Source: Spirochaetota bacterium
Lineage (GTDB): Bacteria > Spirochaetota > Spirochaetia > Treponematales > Rectinemataceae
DNA: 64,000 bases
Assembly (NCBI GenBank): GCA_022711355.1
Contig: JAKLFE010000001.1
Coordinates: forward strand, 152,664 to 216,663
Direction: 5' to 3'
The position numbers and the translations under genes are program-made. The first letter of the stretch is position 1, and the number at the start of each line of letters is the position of its first letter. A model generated the notes under the pieces. That model saw only the letters and a list, made by a program, of their open reading frames with translations. It made no database searches and had not been told where the DNA came from. Positions 39,298 to 47,776 of the stretch are shown here, in pieces.

Positions 39298-40233
39298 GTG
39301 AAGATAGATCGCCTCCTGTCCATCGTCGTCTACCTCCTCAATAGGGAGCTCGCGAGCGCGGGGGAGCTGGCCAAGCGCTTCGAGGTCTCGGCTAGGACGA
39401 TCCAGCGGGACATGGAGGCCATCAACCTGGCCGGCATACCGGTGATGAGCGTCCAGGGGCCCTCGGGCGGCTACGGCATCATGAAGAGCTTCAAGCTGGA
39501 CCGGCGCCTGGTCACGCCGGACGACTTGTTCTACATCATCACGGCCCTCGAAGGCATAGCCGGGCAGCTGGACGACGGCCAGATCGACGATACGCTGGAG
39601 AAGATGAAGGGCCTGCTCCCCCCCTCGCCCGGCGAGCCGTTCAGGCGCCGGCAGGAGAAGCTCTTCATCGACTTCAGCATGCTCGGCGGGGGGCCCGCCC
39701 AGCGCGAGGCCTTCCGCGTGGTGCAGGCAGCCGTGGAGGAAGGGCGGCTCCTCGAGTTCGAGTACACGTCGAACCGCCTCGAGCGCATGACGCGCGTCGT
39801 GGAGCCCATGACGGTGGTCTTCAAGTGGAGGTCCTGGTACCTCTTCGCCTACTGCCGGCTCCGCGGCGACTACCGCCTCTTCAGGACCTCGCGCATCAGG
39901 AATCCCGTCATGCTGGGCGAGCGCTTCCGGCGCCGGGAGCTCGGCTTCGAGGAGTTCTCGCGCGACTACGATCCGGAGAAGGCGGGGAAGCTCGTCGAGA
40001 TCCTCCTGCGCTTCTCGCCCGAGATGGCCCCCCTCGTCGAGGAGTTCCACAACGAGGAGGACCTGGAAAGGCGGGAGGACGGGAGCCTCGTCGTCCGCAT
40101 GGCCATGCCCGAGGACGGCTGGATGTACGGCTATATCCTGAGCTACGGCCACTTCGTCGAGGTCCTGGAGCCCGAGCGGCTCCGGGTCCTCATCAAGGAA
40201 TCGGCGGATAAAATCGCGCGGATCTACGAATGA
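39298..40233 (+). CDS. WYL-domain transcriptional regulator (YafY type)
   Basis: A 311-residue regulator. Residues 1-60 form a winged helix (IVVYLLNRELASAGELAKRFEVSARTIQRDMEAIN). The WYL domain lies at about 135-215 with the eponymous triad in FKWRSWYLFAYCRLRGDYRLFRTSRI, and a WCX-like C-terminal domain follows. The GTG at 39298 is chosen because AGGGA precedes it and an ATG at 39274 falls inside the -10. It is followed after 72 bases, across a perfect inverted repeat, by the effector-binding-domain gene, which is its likely target or accessory. Confidence 0.9.
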   Translation: MKIDRLLSIVVYLLNRELASAGELAKRFEVSARTIQRDMEAINLAGIPVMSVQGPSGGYGIMKSFKLDRRLVTPDDLFYIITALEGIAGQLDDGQIDDTLEKMKGLLPPSPGEPFRRRQEKLFIDFSMLGGGPAQREAFRVVQAAVEEGRLLEFEYTSNRLERMTRVVEPMTVVFKWRSWYLFAYCRLRGDYRLFRTSRIRNPVMLGERFRRRELGFEEFSRDYDPEKAGKLVEILLRFSPEMAPLVEEFHNEEDLERREDGSLVVRMAMPEDGWMYGYILSYGHFVEVLEPERLRVLIKESADKIARIYE

Positions 40234-40239
40234 GGGGAT

Positions 40240-40265
40240 ATCCACGACACACAGCTGTCGTGGAT
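40240..40265. promoter_or_regulatory. Inverted repeat between the WYL regulator and effector-binding genes
   Basis: ATCCACGACA and TGTCGTGGAT are perfect complements around six bases. No T-run follows, and TATACT at 40273-40278 lies just downstream, so an operator over the promoter of the next gene is more likely than a terminator. Confidence 0.6.
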
Positions 40266-40305
40266 GGCCATCTATACTGCCTCATCCTTATCGCAGGAGG
40301 CTGAC

Positions 40306-40758
40306 ATGGAAATCGTGGAGCTCGAGGCGAGGAAGACCCTGGCCGTGCGCTACCGGACGTCGATGGCGAAGCTCGCGGAGGGCATGGGGCAGGTGTACGG
40401 GGAAGTAGCCGCCTACATGGCGAAGAGCGGCATCCCCTTCGCGGGTCCGCCCTTCGCCATCTACTACAACATGGATATGGAGGACCTGGACGTCGAGATC
40501 GGCTTCCCCGTGAACTCGCCGGCGCCGGGCGAGGGCCGCGTGAAGCCGGGAAGGCTCCCCGGCGGCAAGCTGGCCATGGCCACGCATATCGGCTCCTACG
40601 AGAGCCTGGGCGGGACCTACGAGAAGCTTACCGCCTTCGTCCAGGAGCGCGCGCTCACGCCCGAGGAGTACATGTACGAGGAGTACCTGAACTCCCCCGA
40701 GGACACGGCGCCCGAGAAGCTGGCGACGAACATCTACTTCCCGCTTAAGGCCCGCTGA
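40306..40758 (+). CDS. GyrI-like effector-binding-domain protein
   Basis: A 150-residue stand-alone domain of the AraC effector-binding/GyrI type (SOUL-like SHS2 fold). Typical features are MEIVELEARKTLAVRYRTSM at the start, PFAIYYNMDMEDLDVEIGFPV near 48-68, the GGKLAMATHIGSYESL motif near 86-101, and the final Glu-rich region EEYLNSPEDTAPEKLATNIYFPL. The ATG follows AGGAGG by five bases. Such proteins bind hydrophobic ligands or shield gyrase; pairing with a WYL regulator suggests a small-molecule response. Confidence 0.88.
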   Translation: MEIVELEARKTLAVRYRTSMAKLAEGMGQVYGEVAAYMAKSGIPFAGPPFAIYYNMDMEDLDVEIGFPVNSPAPGEGRVKPGRLPGGKLAMATHIGSYESLGGTYEKLTAFVQERALTPEEYMYEEYLNSPEDTAPEKLATNIYFPLKAR

Positions 40759-40782
40759 GGGCCGCGACGGGACGAGGCCCCG

Positions 40783-41664
40783 CTACTGCCCCCGCACGAG
40801 GCGGAAACCGTCGTCGGCGTCGCGGTAGTGCGGGTCCTCGTCGCGCCGGGCGGCCGAGCGCAGCCGGTAGCCGAAGTTGCTGAAGGAGCCGCCGCGCATG
40901 ACGCGGTAGCGTCCCCCTTCCGGGCCGCGGGGATCGGTTTTCGGCGACCCGCCATAATAGACGCTCGAATAATGGTCCCAGCACCATTCCCAGACGTTCC
41001 CGTGCATGTCGTACAGGCCCCAGGCGTTCGGCGCGTAGCTCCCGACGGGCGTCGTGCGCTTCAGGGGATCGCCCTTCGTCGGCGAGTTATAGGGAAGGTT
41101 CCCGTCGAAATTGGCCTGGGCCGAGGTCAGCGAATCCCCGAAGCTGGTCGCGGTACTCGTCCCCGCGCGGCAGGCGCGCTCCCATTCCGCCTCCGTCGGC
41201 AGGCGGTAGCCTTCGGCCGAGAAATCGCAGACGGCGGCGTTCCATATCCCGTTCGCGACCGTCGGCACGCTGCCCCAGTCGGCCGGATCGACGCTGCCGC
41301 CGATGCGGTAGCAGGGAGACAGGCCCTCCGCCGCGCTGCGCTTGTTGCAGTACACGAGGACCTCGTACCAGCTCACTCCCTCGACCGGCAGGCCCTCGCC
41401 CTGGAAGCGGCTCGGGTTGCTCCCCATCACCGCGACCCACTCGGCCTGGGTCACCTCGTAGCGCCCGATCAAGAAGGACGAGAGGCTGACCTCGTGCTGA
41501 GGTCCCTCCTCCCTGCCCCGGTTCGGCTCCGAGATAGGCGAGCCCATCAGGAAGCTCCCGGCGGGCACCCGGACGAAGGGCTCCTGCGCGGCGAGGGCCC
41601 CGGGAAGGCCGAAGGCCAGGACGAGGATAGCCGCGAGGGCGGGACGAAGCGAAGCGGGACGCAT
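40783..41664 (-). CDS. Exported formylglycine-generating-enzyme-family protein
   Basis: A 293-residue protein with a signal peptide ending at ALA-AQEP (about residue 25). The rest is an FGE-sulfatase/SUMF1 domain: FVRVPAGSFLMGS, YEVTQAEWVAVMGSNPS, VEGVSWYEVLVYCN, YRLPTEAEWERACRAG, WGLYDMHGNVWEWCWD and RGGSFSNFGYRLRSAARR ... GFRLVR. The ATG follows AGGAGG. Most bacterial members are not true formylglycine synthases; no sulfatase gene is nearby, so its role is probably another extracytoplasmic function. Confidence 0.9.
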   Translation of the reverse strand: MRPASLRPALAAILVLAFGLPGALAAQEPFVRVPAGSFLMGSPISEPNRGREEGPQHEVSLSSFLIGRYEVTQAEWVAVMGSNPSRFQGEGLPVEGVSWYEVLVYCNKRSAAEGLSPCYRIGGSVDPADWGSVPTVANGIWNAAVCDFSAEGYRLPTEAEWERACRAGTSTATSFGDSLTSAQANFDGNLPYNSPTKGDPLKRTTPVGSYAPNAWGLYDMHGNVWEWCWDHYSSVYYGGSPKTDPRGPEGGRYRVMRGGSFSNFGYRLRSAARRDEDPHYRDADDGFRLVRGQ

Positions 41665-41752
41665 GGTCGCCTCCTTTGGCGCGGGATCGCATACCCCGTG
41701 AAGCGCGAGCGACGGGGGCCGGGCGGCGCGCCGCGGCTCGGCCGCTCGCGCG

Positions 41753-43171
41753 CTACCGAATCCTCTTGAACGCGAAGCTGTCCTCGCCGTCGCTGATCCG
41801 TATGGCCTCGGCCTTTCCGTCGCCTCCCGCGATGAACTCGTAGCGCGCCGTCCCGGTCTTGTCGAAGAAGGATGAGGGCGACTCCGGGTAGATGTGGATC
41901 GGGAGGGCGAGGGAATCATAGAGGGTGTTGGAGCGGTACCACAGGGCCTCGCCCTCGGCGTAGACGCTCATCGTCGCGCCGGGGCCGAAGACCTCGCTCG
42001 TGTCGTAGGTCCCCGCGTAGCGCGGATACGCGGAAGCGTCGATCGAGGTCGCCGCCTTGAAGGAGGGAGCTTGCCAGGGTTCTCCGAAGACGATGCGCGC
42101 CAGGTCCTCCGCCATGAGACGCGTCGGGGCGGTGTCGACGTTGCTGAGCAGGACGATGGTCAGCCCCTCCGCCGGATAGATGCTGAGGTCGCTCCGGAAG
42201 CCGAAGAGGTAGCCGCCGTGGTAGATCCGATCTCGGCCCAGGAAGGGGCGCCGGTACCAGCCCATGCCGTAGGACTTGCGGCTCAGCGCCGTCGGCTCCA
42301 GCATGGCCGCGAGCGAGGCGGGCCCGATGACCTTGCCGGAGAGGAGGGAGCGGCTCCAGGCGAGGAGATCCTCGGCGCTGCTGCAGACGGCGCCCGCCCC
42401 GGCGGCCTTGGAGCTGTGCCAGGGCGGCGTAGGCACGTAGCCCTCCCCGGTGAAGTGGTAGCCGACCGCCTTGCCGCCGAGCGCCGCCAAGGATTCGTAG
42501 CGGAGGCCCGAGCCGGACATCCCCGCGGGCCGCAGGATGCGCTCCTCGACGTAGTCGGCGTAGGCTCGGCCGCTCGCCCGCTCGATGATCTTGGCGCAGA
42601 GCACGTAGCCGGAATTGCTGTAGGCGAATTTCTGCCCCGGCTCGAAGTCGGGCTTCTCGCCGGAGAAGGTCGCGACGAGGGCGTCCAAGGAGCCCGGCTC
42701 GCCCAGCTCGAGATAGGCGTCGCCGAGGTAGAGGTAGTCGGGGATCCCCGAGCTGTGCGTCAGGAGCTGGCGGATCGTGATGGCCTCGCCCCGGGGAAAG
42801 CCCGGCAGATGCCGAGCGACGCTGTCGTCGAGGGAGAGCTTTCCCTCCTCCTGGAGCTTGAGGACGGCGGCGGCGGTGAAGGACTTGGAAATGGAGCCGA
42901 TCCGGAAGCGGGTACGCGCGTCGTTGGCAGCTCCCGACAGGTCGGCGAGCCCGTAGCCCCCGGTTATGAGCGGCTTCCCCCCTTCGGCGACGAGCACGGA
43001 GCCCATGAACGTGCCGGCCTCGGCGTAGGAGCGCAGGTAGGCGTCGATGGCCGCCGCCCGGGGATCGGCGAAGCGGGCTTGCGCGGCCGCGGGGCCGGCG
43101 CAGAGGGTCGCGGCGGCGAAGCCGAAAGCCGCGATGATTCTTAGCGCCGTAAACCTTCTTTTTACTTCCAT
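41753..43171 (-). CDS. Serine beta-lactamase-like hydrolase (class C fold)
   Basis: A 472-residue exported enzyme. The signal peptide ends at AAA-QARF (residue 30). The active-site motif SISK has S93 and K96, the second motif is YSN at 184-186, and YHGGYLFG supplies the third (normally KTG or HxG). A C-terminal domain of about 110 residues (ASAYPRYAGTYDTSEVFG) is the usual beta-barrel of this family. It probably cleaves a peptide or ester. Clear AGGAGG before the ATG at 43171. It lies upstream of the FGE-like gene with an 88-base gap. Confidence 0.9.
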   Translation of the reverse strand: MEVKRRFTALRIIAAFGFAAATLCAGPAAAQARFADPRAAAIDAYLRSYAEAGTFMGSVLVAEGGKPLITGGYGLADLSGAANDARTRFRIGSISKSFTAAAVLKLQEEGKLSLDDSVARHLPGFPRGEAITIRQLLTHSSGIPDYLYLGDAYLELGEPGSLDALVATFSGEKPDFEPGQKFAYSNSGYVLCAKIIERASGRAYADYVEERILRPAGMSGSGLRYESLAALGGKAVGYHFTGEGYVPTPPWHSSKAAGAGAVCSSAEDLLAWSRSLLSGKVIGPASLAAMLEPTALSRKSYGMGWYRRPFLGRDRIYHGGYLFGFRSDLSIYPAEGLTIVLLSNVDTAPTRLMAEDLARIVFGEPWQAPSFKAATSIDASAYPRYAGTYDTSEVFGPGATMSVYAEGEALWYRSNTLYDSLALPIHIYPESPSSFFDKTGTARYEFIAGGDGKAEAIRISDGEDSFAFKRIR

Positions 43172-43279
43172 GTCCGGACCCTCCTCGGGCCGCCCACAGA
43201 TTAACACAAGCTAACCGGCAACGCGCTCCCCCCTTCGGGGGAAGTGAGGGAGCATGCTGTGCCCGCCCCGGGAATCGGT

Positions 43280-43285
43280 TATGCT
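43280..43285 (+). promoter_or_regulatory. -10 element of the zinc-ribbon protein gene
   Basis: TATGCT lies eight bases before the ATG at 43294, with no ribosome site between. An ATG at 43288 is too close to be the start of this transcript. Confidence 0.4.
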
Positions 43286-43293
43286 TGATGCCG

Positions 43294-43770
43294 ATGACGA
43301 TCACCACGGCATTGCTGGCCCTCGTCCTCGGCCTCCTCATCCTCATAGCCTTCGAGCTCCGCGCCATCCGCAGGCGGCTGGAAGGGCGCGCTGGAGCCGC
43401 GCGGAACGGGCTGGAATCGCGCGAGGCTCCGGTCGCCGGGCAGACGATCAACGTGAACCTCGCTCCCCTCCCCGCCTCGGCCCCCGGCATACCCCAGATA
43501 CTCGTTCCCGTCCCGGGCGGCCCGGGCGCCCCGGGCTCGCCTCCACCCCCCGCGGCCGCGGAGGCCCCGTCGGAGGAGGAGCCGGAGGCGGCGCGGCGGG
43601 CCCGGGAGCGGGAGCAGCTCCTCGCCCGGGAGCGCCGGGAGGCGCAGAGCCAGAAGTCCGCCCAGGTCAGCGCGACGCAAAGCGGGCTCATGGCGGTCAA
43701 ATGCCCCTCCTGCGGGGCGGAGAACTCCTCCTATCGCGATGCCTGCTTCAACTGCGGAAGCTCGCTCTAA
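43294..43770 (+). CDS. Membrane-anchored zinc-ribbon protein
   Basis: A 158-residue protein. The N-terminal helix (TITTALLALVLGLLILIAFEL) is followed by a Pro/Gly/Ala-rich linker (about 60-100), a charged helix (about 100-130) and a C-terminal zinc ribbon, CPSCGAENSSYRDACFNCGSSL, with two CxxC pairs. It is a single-pass protein with the metal site at the end of a long tether. I do not recognise a family beyond the ribbon. It is divergent from the serine hydrolase gene and followed by a terminator. Confidence 0.75.
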   Translation: MTITTALLALVLGLLILIAFELRAIRRRLEGRAGAARNGLESREAPVAGQTINVNLAPLPASAPGIPQILVPVPGGPGAPGSPPPPAAAEAPSEEEPEAARRAREREQLLARERREAQSQKSAQVSATQSGLMAVKCPSCGAENSSYRDACFNCGSSL

Positions 43771-43789
43771 ACGGGCGGACGCGAGGAGG

Positions 43790-43816
43790 GAGGCGCCCCG
43801 AGGGGGGCGCTTTTTC
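43790..43816 (+). terminator. Terminator after the zinc-ribbon gene
   Basis: GCGCCCC and GGGGCGC pair around a short loop, followed by five T and CTT, 20 bases after the stop. Confidence 0.8.
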
Positions 43817-43965
43817 TTGCGGGGAGGTTCGCGGCCGGGGCGGGATAGGGTTCAGGTGAGTTTAAATCAGCGCTCTACGTGCTGGCACGGATGACAGGCC
43901 ATGGCCGGCGGGCCATCCTGGGGCCTTCGATCGGGCTGTTCCGATAGCCCGAGGGAGGATGGTCC

Positions 43966-46035
43966 ATGAAGCGGAGCTGCTATTTCCTGGTCGCGTGCTG
44001 TGTCCTGGCTTTCGGGGCATGCCAGAATCCCTCGGGCTCGCCGCCGAGCCCGCCGAGCCCGAGCGTCAGCCTCGCCGAGCAGTCGGGGACCATCGCCAGC
44101 GGCACGCCCGGGAGCGCGAGCTTCGCGGCGACGACGGCGAACGTGGCCGCGGGCACGGTCGGTACGGTCTCCTGGTACGCCGATCCCGCTGGCTCGAGCG
44201 CCTCGGGGGCCCCGGCGGGGATCGAGGCCTCGGTCTCGGCGGTAGCGGATGACGGCGCCACGGTGACGATGAGCGCCGACGCGTCGGCGGCCGAGGGCTC
44301 GTACTACTTCAAGCTCGCGGAGGGCTCGGCGCTCTCGGCTCTGGCGACGCTGAGCGTAGCCTCGCCCCTGACGCCGGTGGTCGACCTGGGGAGCCAGGTC
44401 GGCGAGCTCGTCGCGGGCGCTCCAGGCAGCGCGAGCTTCCCGGCGACGACGGCGAACCTGGCCGCGGGCACGGCCGGGACGGTCTCCTGGTTCTCGGACC
44501 CCGCGGGCACGGCCGCGACGAGCGCCCCGGCCGGGGTCTCGGCATCGGTATCCCTTATCTCGGGCAACGCGGTCACGGTCACCATGACGACGGACGCGGA
44601 CGCTGGCGGCGGTACCTTCTACTTCAAGCTCGCGGAGGGCTCGGCGCTCTCGGCCGTGGCCACCCTGACGATTTTCACGCCGACCGCCTCTCTCGGGAGC
44701 CAGTCGGGGACGCCCCGGAACGGAGCGGCGGGAAGCGCGAGCTTCGCCGCGACGACGAGCCACGTGGCCTCGGGCGCGGTCGGGACCATCTCCTGGTACG
44801 CCGATCAGGCCGGCGCGACCGCGACGAGCGCCCCGACCGGAGTCACTCCTTCGGTCTCCGCGGTGTCGGGCAGCGCGGCCACGGTGACGATGACGGTCGC
44901 GTCCTCGGCCTCGATCGGTTCCTACTACTTCAGGCTCGCGGAGGGACAGGCCGTCTCGAACCTGGCGACCCTGACCGTCTATCCCTCCTACGCGCTGTAC
45001 GCCGCGAACTATGGCGGCAACAACCTCTCCGCCTACGCGGTGGACGCCAACACGGGGGCCCTCGGCGCCGCCCTGCCGGGCTCTCCCTACGCCACGGGCT
45101 CCGCGGGCGCCTATCCCTTCTCCGTCACGGTGGACCCCGCGGGGAAGTTCGTCTACGTCGCGAATTTAATGGCGAGCAGCATCTCGGTCTTCTCGATAGA
45201 CTCCCTCACCGGGGGCCTCGCCGCGATACCGGGCTCTCCCTTCGCGACCGCGCCCGCCACCGACCCCCGGTCGATACAGTTCGATCCCACGGGCGCCTTC
45301 GCCTACGTCCCGGTCCTCTCCGGCGCCGTGTACGCCTATTCGGTCGATCCCTCCTCGGGCGCCATCGGCGCCCAGATCGCGGGCTCTCCCTTCGCCGCCT
45401 CGCCGGGGCTCGACCGCCTCGTCCTCAGCCCCGACGGGAAGTTCGCCTTCGCCTCGAAGAATGGCAGCGCGGCCAATCTCTGGGCCTATTCGCGCAATTC
45501 CGCCACCGGGGCCCTCTCCGCGGTATCGGGCTCTCCCTTCGCCGCGGGCAACTACTATCCCTCGGCCCTCGCCATCGATCCGAGCGGGAAATACCTCTAC
45601 GCCGGCGAGGATTTCAGCTACGGGTCGGGCAAGATTAGCGCCTACGCGATCGACGCGGCGGGAGCCCTCTCCCCCGTGGCGGGCGCTCCCTTCGACACCG
45701 GCGATGCTTCGCGGGCCCTCGCCATCGACCCGGAGGGCAAGTACCTCTATGTCTCGGCGCAGACGGGGGGAAGCAGCTACGGCATCTACGTCTACTCGAT
45801 CGACGCCGCCACGGGGGCCTTGGCCCAGATCGCGGGCTCTCCCTTCGACGCTCCGTACACGGAGGGGATGATCGTCGATCCTCGGGGGAAGTTCCTCTAT
45901 CGCGCGGCCCTGTCCAATAACGAGCTGCAAGCCTACTCGATCGACGCCGCCACGGGAGCCATCGCCGAGGTCGCGGGCTCCCCCTTCGCCGCGGGGAGCG
46001 GCCCAAAGAGGATAGCGCTGGTCGAGCTGCACTAG
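43966..46035 (+). CDS. Lipoprotein with three Ig-like repeats and a lactonase-type beta-propeller
   Basis: A 689-residue surface protein. The lipobox LAFGAC ends the signal peptide at about residue 19. Three tandem repeats of about 103 residues follow (about 33-340), each with a start such as LGSQSGT, GSASFAATT, GTVSWYADPAG and YYFKLAEGSALSALATL. The C-terminal 340 residues are a propeller of about seven blades with recurring SIDAATGAL, IAGSPFA and AIDPSGKYLYV motifs, as in 6-phosphogluconolactonase-like and YVTN-type proteins. A ribosome site GGGAGGA precedes the ATG. A hairpin (GGGCT/AGCCC, 43936-43953) lies just upstream. Confidence 0.85.
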   Translation: MKRSCYFLVACCVLAFGACQNPSGSPPSPPSPSVSLAEQSGTIASGTPGSASFAATTANVAAGTVGTVSWYADPAGSSASGAPAGIEASVSAVADDGATVTMSADASAAEGSYYFKLAEGSALSALATLSVASPLTPVVDLGSQVGELVAGAPGSASFPATTANLAAGTAGTVSWFSDPAGTAATSAPAGVSASVSLISGNAVTVTMTTDADAGGGTFYFKLAEGSALSAVATLTIFTPTASLGSQSGTPRNGAAGSASFAATTSHVASGAVGTISWYADQAGATATSAPTGVTPSVSAVSGSAATVTMTVASSASIGSYYFRLAEGQAVSNLATLTVYPSYALYAANYGGNNLSAYAVDANTGALGAALPGSPYATGSAGAYPFSVTVDPAGKFVYVANLMASSISVFSIDSLTGGLAAIPGSPFATAPATDPRSIQFDPTGAFAYVPVLSGAVYAYSVDPSSGAIGAQIAGSPFAASPGLDRLVLSPDGKFAFASKNGSAANLWAYSRNSATGALSAVSGSPFAAGNYYPSALAIDPSGKYLYAGEDFSYGSGKISAYAIDAAGALSPVAGAPFDTGDASRALAIDPEGKYLYVSAQTGGSSYGIYVYSIDAATGALAQIAGSPFDAPYTEGMIVDPRGKFLYRAALSNNELQAYSIDAATGAIAEVAGSPFAAGSGPKRIALVELH

Positions 46036-46056
46036 GGAGGCGGACGCGGGCCGGCC

Positions 46057-47700
46057 CTAGCCCTCGACCCGGCGCAGGGCCTCGCCGAGCTCGGCGAGGC
46101 CGGCCTCGTTGCGCCGCCCCACGTCCTCGATGCCGCGCAGGGCCCGCTCGACTTCGGAGAAGCCGGAGCGGATGGAGGCGGCCGCCTCGCCGAACCGCCC
46201 GGATAGCCGCGACAGGGTATCGATGGCGGCGCTCGCGGACTCGGCCCCGGCGGCCAGCCTGCCGACCCCCTCCTCGGCCTTGGCCGCCACGCCGGCCAAG
46301 GACTCGGTGGCCCCGTTGAGCTCGGCCACCGCGGAGTCCATCTCGGCCAGGCCGCCGACGATCTCCTCGACGGAGGCCAGGGTCGAGCGGATCTCGCCCG
46401 AGCCCCGGTCCATGGAGGCGACGAAGCCGCCGATGTCCGAGGCGGCCCCGGCGATGGCCAGCTCGTTCTCCGACAAGGCGGCCTTGATGGCGGAGGCGCC
46501 CCGCTTGGCCTCCTCGGAGAGCTTGCGCACCTCGCCGGCTATGACGGCGAAGCCCCTGCCCGAGGCGCCGGCGTGGGCCGCCTCGATCGAGGCGTTCATG
46601 GCCAGGAGGTCGGTCTTCTCGCTGACCTCCACGACGGCGGCCGCGGATTCCAGGATCCTGGCCGAGGACTCGCGGACGCGGCCCACGGCCTCGGCCAGCC
46701 GGCGGGCCTCGGCGCGCTGGGCCTCGATGTTGCCGAGGACGGCGTCGATGGAGGCGCGCCGGGCCGCCGAGGCGGAGGCGAGGCTCGCTATGGTGGCGCC
46801 GATCTCCGCCAAGGTGGCGCTGGTCTGGTGGAGGGCGGCGTTCTGGTCCGCCACGATGTCGCGCATCTCGCGCTGGAAGCCCAGGACCGCCTTGTTCGAC
46901 TCGCCGGCGCGGCGGGCCCCCTCGGCGAGGCCGCCGGCCTGCTCCTCGAGGGAGGCGACGCCCGCGCGGGCCTCGACGGCCGCGCGGAGGCCCTCGGCGG
47001 TCTTCGCGGAGAGCTCCTCGCCGACCCGCAGCGAGGAATGCGCCTCCGCGGCAACGCGGCCGAGGCGCTCGGCCTTGTCGCGGCTGCGCGCGCTCTCGCG
47101 CTCGGCCAGGCCCACGAGGTCGCGGTTCAGCCGCGCGCTATCGTAGGCCACGATGACGATGAAGACGACGAGGACCGAGAGGATGGGGACGGCGGAGAGG
47201 ACGGCCGGCGAGGAGAGGCCGAAGCGGGGCGCGATGACCCCGGCCACGTAGCCGGCGAAGGCCGCGACGGAGAGGGCGCCGAAGGCGAGGACCTGCCCGA
47301 GCTCGATGGCCACGAGGTTGTTGGTCGTGATCGCGACGATGACCCACATCACGAAGCGGTAGGCGTCGTCGGGGCCGGCGACGGGGACGAGGAAGCCGGC
47401 CCAGCAGACGTTGAGGAGGGTCGCCACGCTGCTCGCCATGGCGGCCGGCCGGTAGCGCCGGGCCCGGACGAGGATGAGGCTCGCGGGATAGGCGGCCAGC
47501 GCCGTAGCCGCCACCGCGGCCGCGAAGGCCAGGTAGCCGGCCCGGTCCTCCCGGAGCCGCATCCCGGCCCCGAAGAGGAAGAAGAGCATCATGATGGCGT
47601 TCACGCGGACCAGGTAGGGGACGCGCCGGCGCAGGGACTCGGGGAGCCCCGCCCGGTTGGATTCGGGAAAGAAGAAAGCGACGAGACTGGGGGCGGCCAT
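46057..47700 (-). CDS. Methyl-accepting chemotaxis protein with membrane-embedded sensor
   Basis: A 547-residue receptor. About six helices in residues 25-200 form the sensor, with no periplasmic domain and no HAMP domain. The signalling domain has the conserved tip KTDLLAMNASIEAAHAGASGRGFAVIAGEVRKLSEEAKRGAS. The ATG at 47700 was chosen because TACACT lies six bases upstream; the frame continues to 47736. It is an orphan receptor without che neighbours, and the unusual polytopic sensor suggests it reads membrane state or a lipid-soluble signal. Confidence 0.88.
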   Translation of the reverse strand: MAAPSLVAFFFPESNRAGLPESLRRRVPYLVRVNAIMMLFFLFGAGMRLREDRAGYLAFAAAVAATALAAYPASLILVRARRYRPAAMASSVATLLNVCWAGFLVPVAGPDDAYRFVMWVIVAITTNNLVAIELGQVLAFGALSVAAFAGYVAGVIAPRFGLSSPAVLSAVPILSVLVVFIVIVAYDSARLNRDLVGLAERESARSRDKAERLGRVAAEAHSSLRVGEELSAKTAEGLRAAVEARAGVASLEEQAGGLAEGARRAGESNKAVLGFQREMRDIVADQNAALHQTSATLAEIGATIASLASASAARRASIDAVLGNIEAQRAEARRLAEAVGRVRESSARILESAAAVVEVSEKTDLLAMNASIEAAHAGASGRGFAVIAGEVRKLSEEAKRGASAIKAALSENELAIAGAASDIGGFVASMDRGSGEIRSTLASVEEIVGGLAEMDSAVAELNGATESLAGVAAKAEEGVGRLAAGAESASAAIDTLSRLSGRFGEAAASIRSGFSEVERALRGIEDVGRRNEAGLAELGEALRRVEG

Positions 47701-47706
47701 GCTTGA

Positions 47707-47712
47707 AGTGTA
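47707..47712 (-). promoter_or_regulatory. -10 element, leaderless start of the chemotaxis receptor
   Basis: TACACT on the minus strand lies six bases before the ATG at 47700; the spacer TCAAGC is not a ribosome site. Confidence 0.4.
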
Positions 47713-47776
47713 GGCGCGGCGCCCGCTCCGCCGCAAGCGGCCGGGGCTCCCGCCGAGCCGCCGCTTGCGGCCTCCC

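Noticed and set aside
43227..43242. TCCCCC-CTTC-GGGGGA hairpin in the divergent region before the zinc-ribbon gene
   Set aside because: It is stable but lies between two divergent starts without a T-run, and could be chance in GC-rich DNA.
43861..43965. Riboswitch (for example cyclic-di-GMP type) upstream of the beta-propeller lipoprotein gene
   Set aside because: Several GC-rich inverted segments such as GGGCT/AGCCC occur, but the conserved GEMM core sequences are not present.
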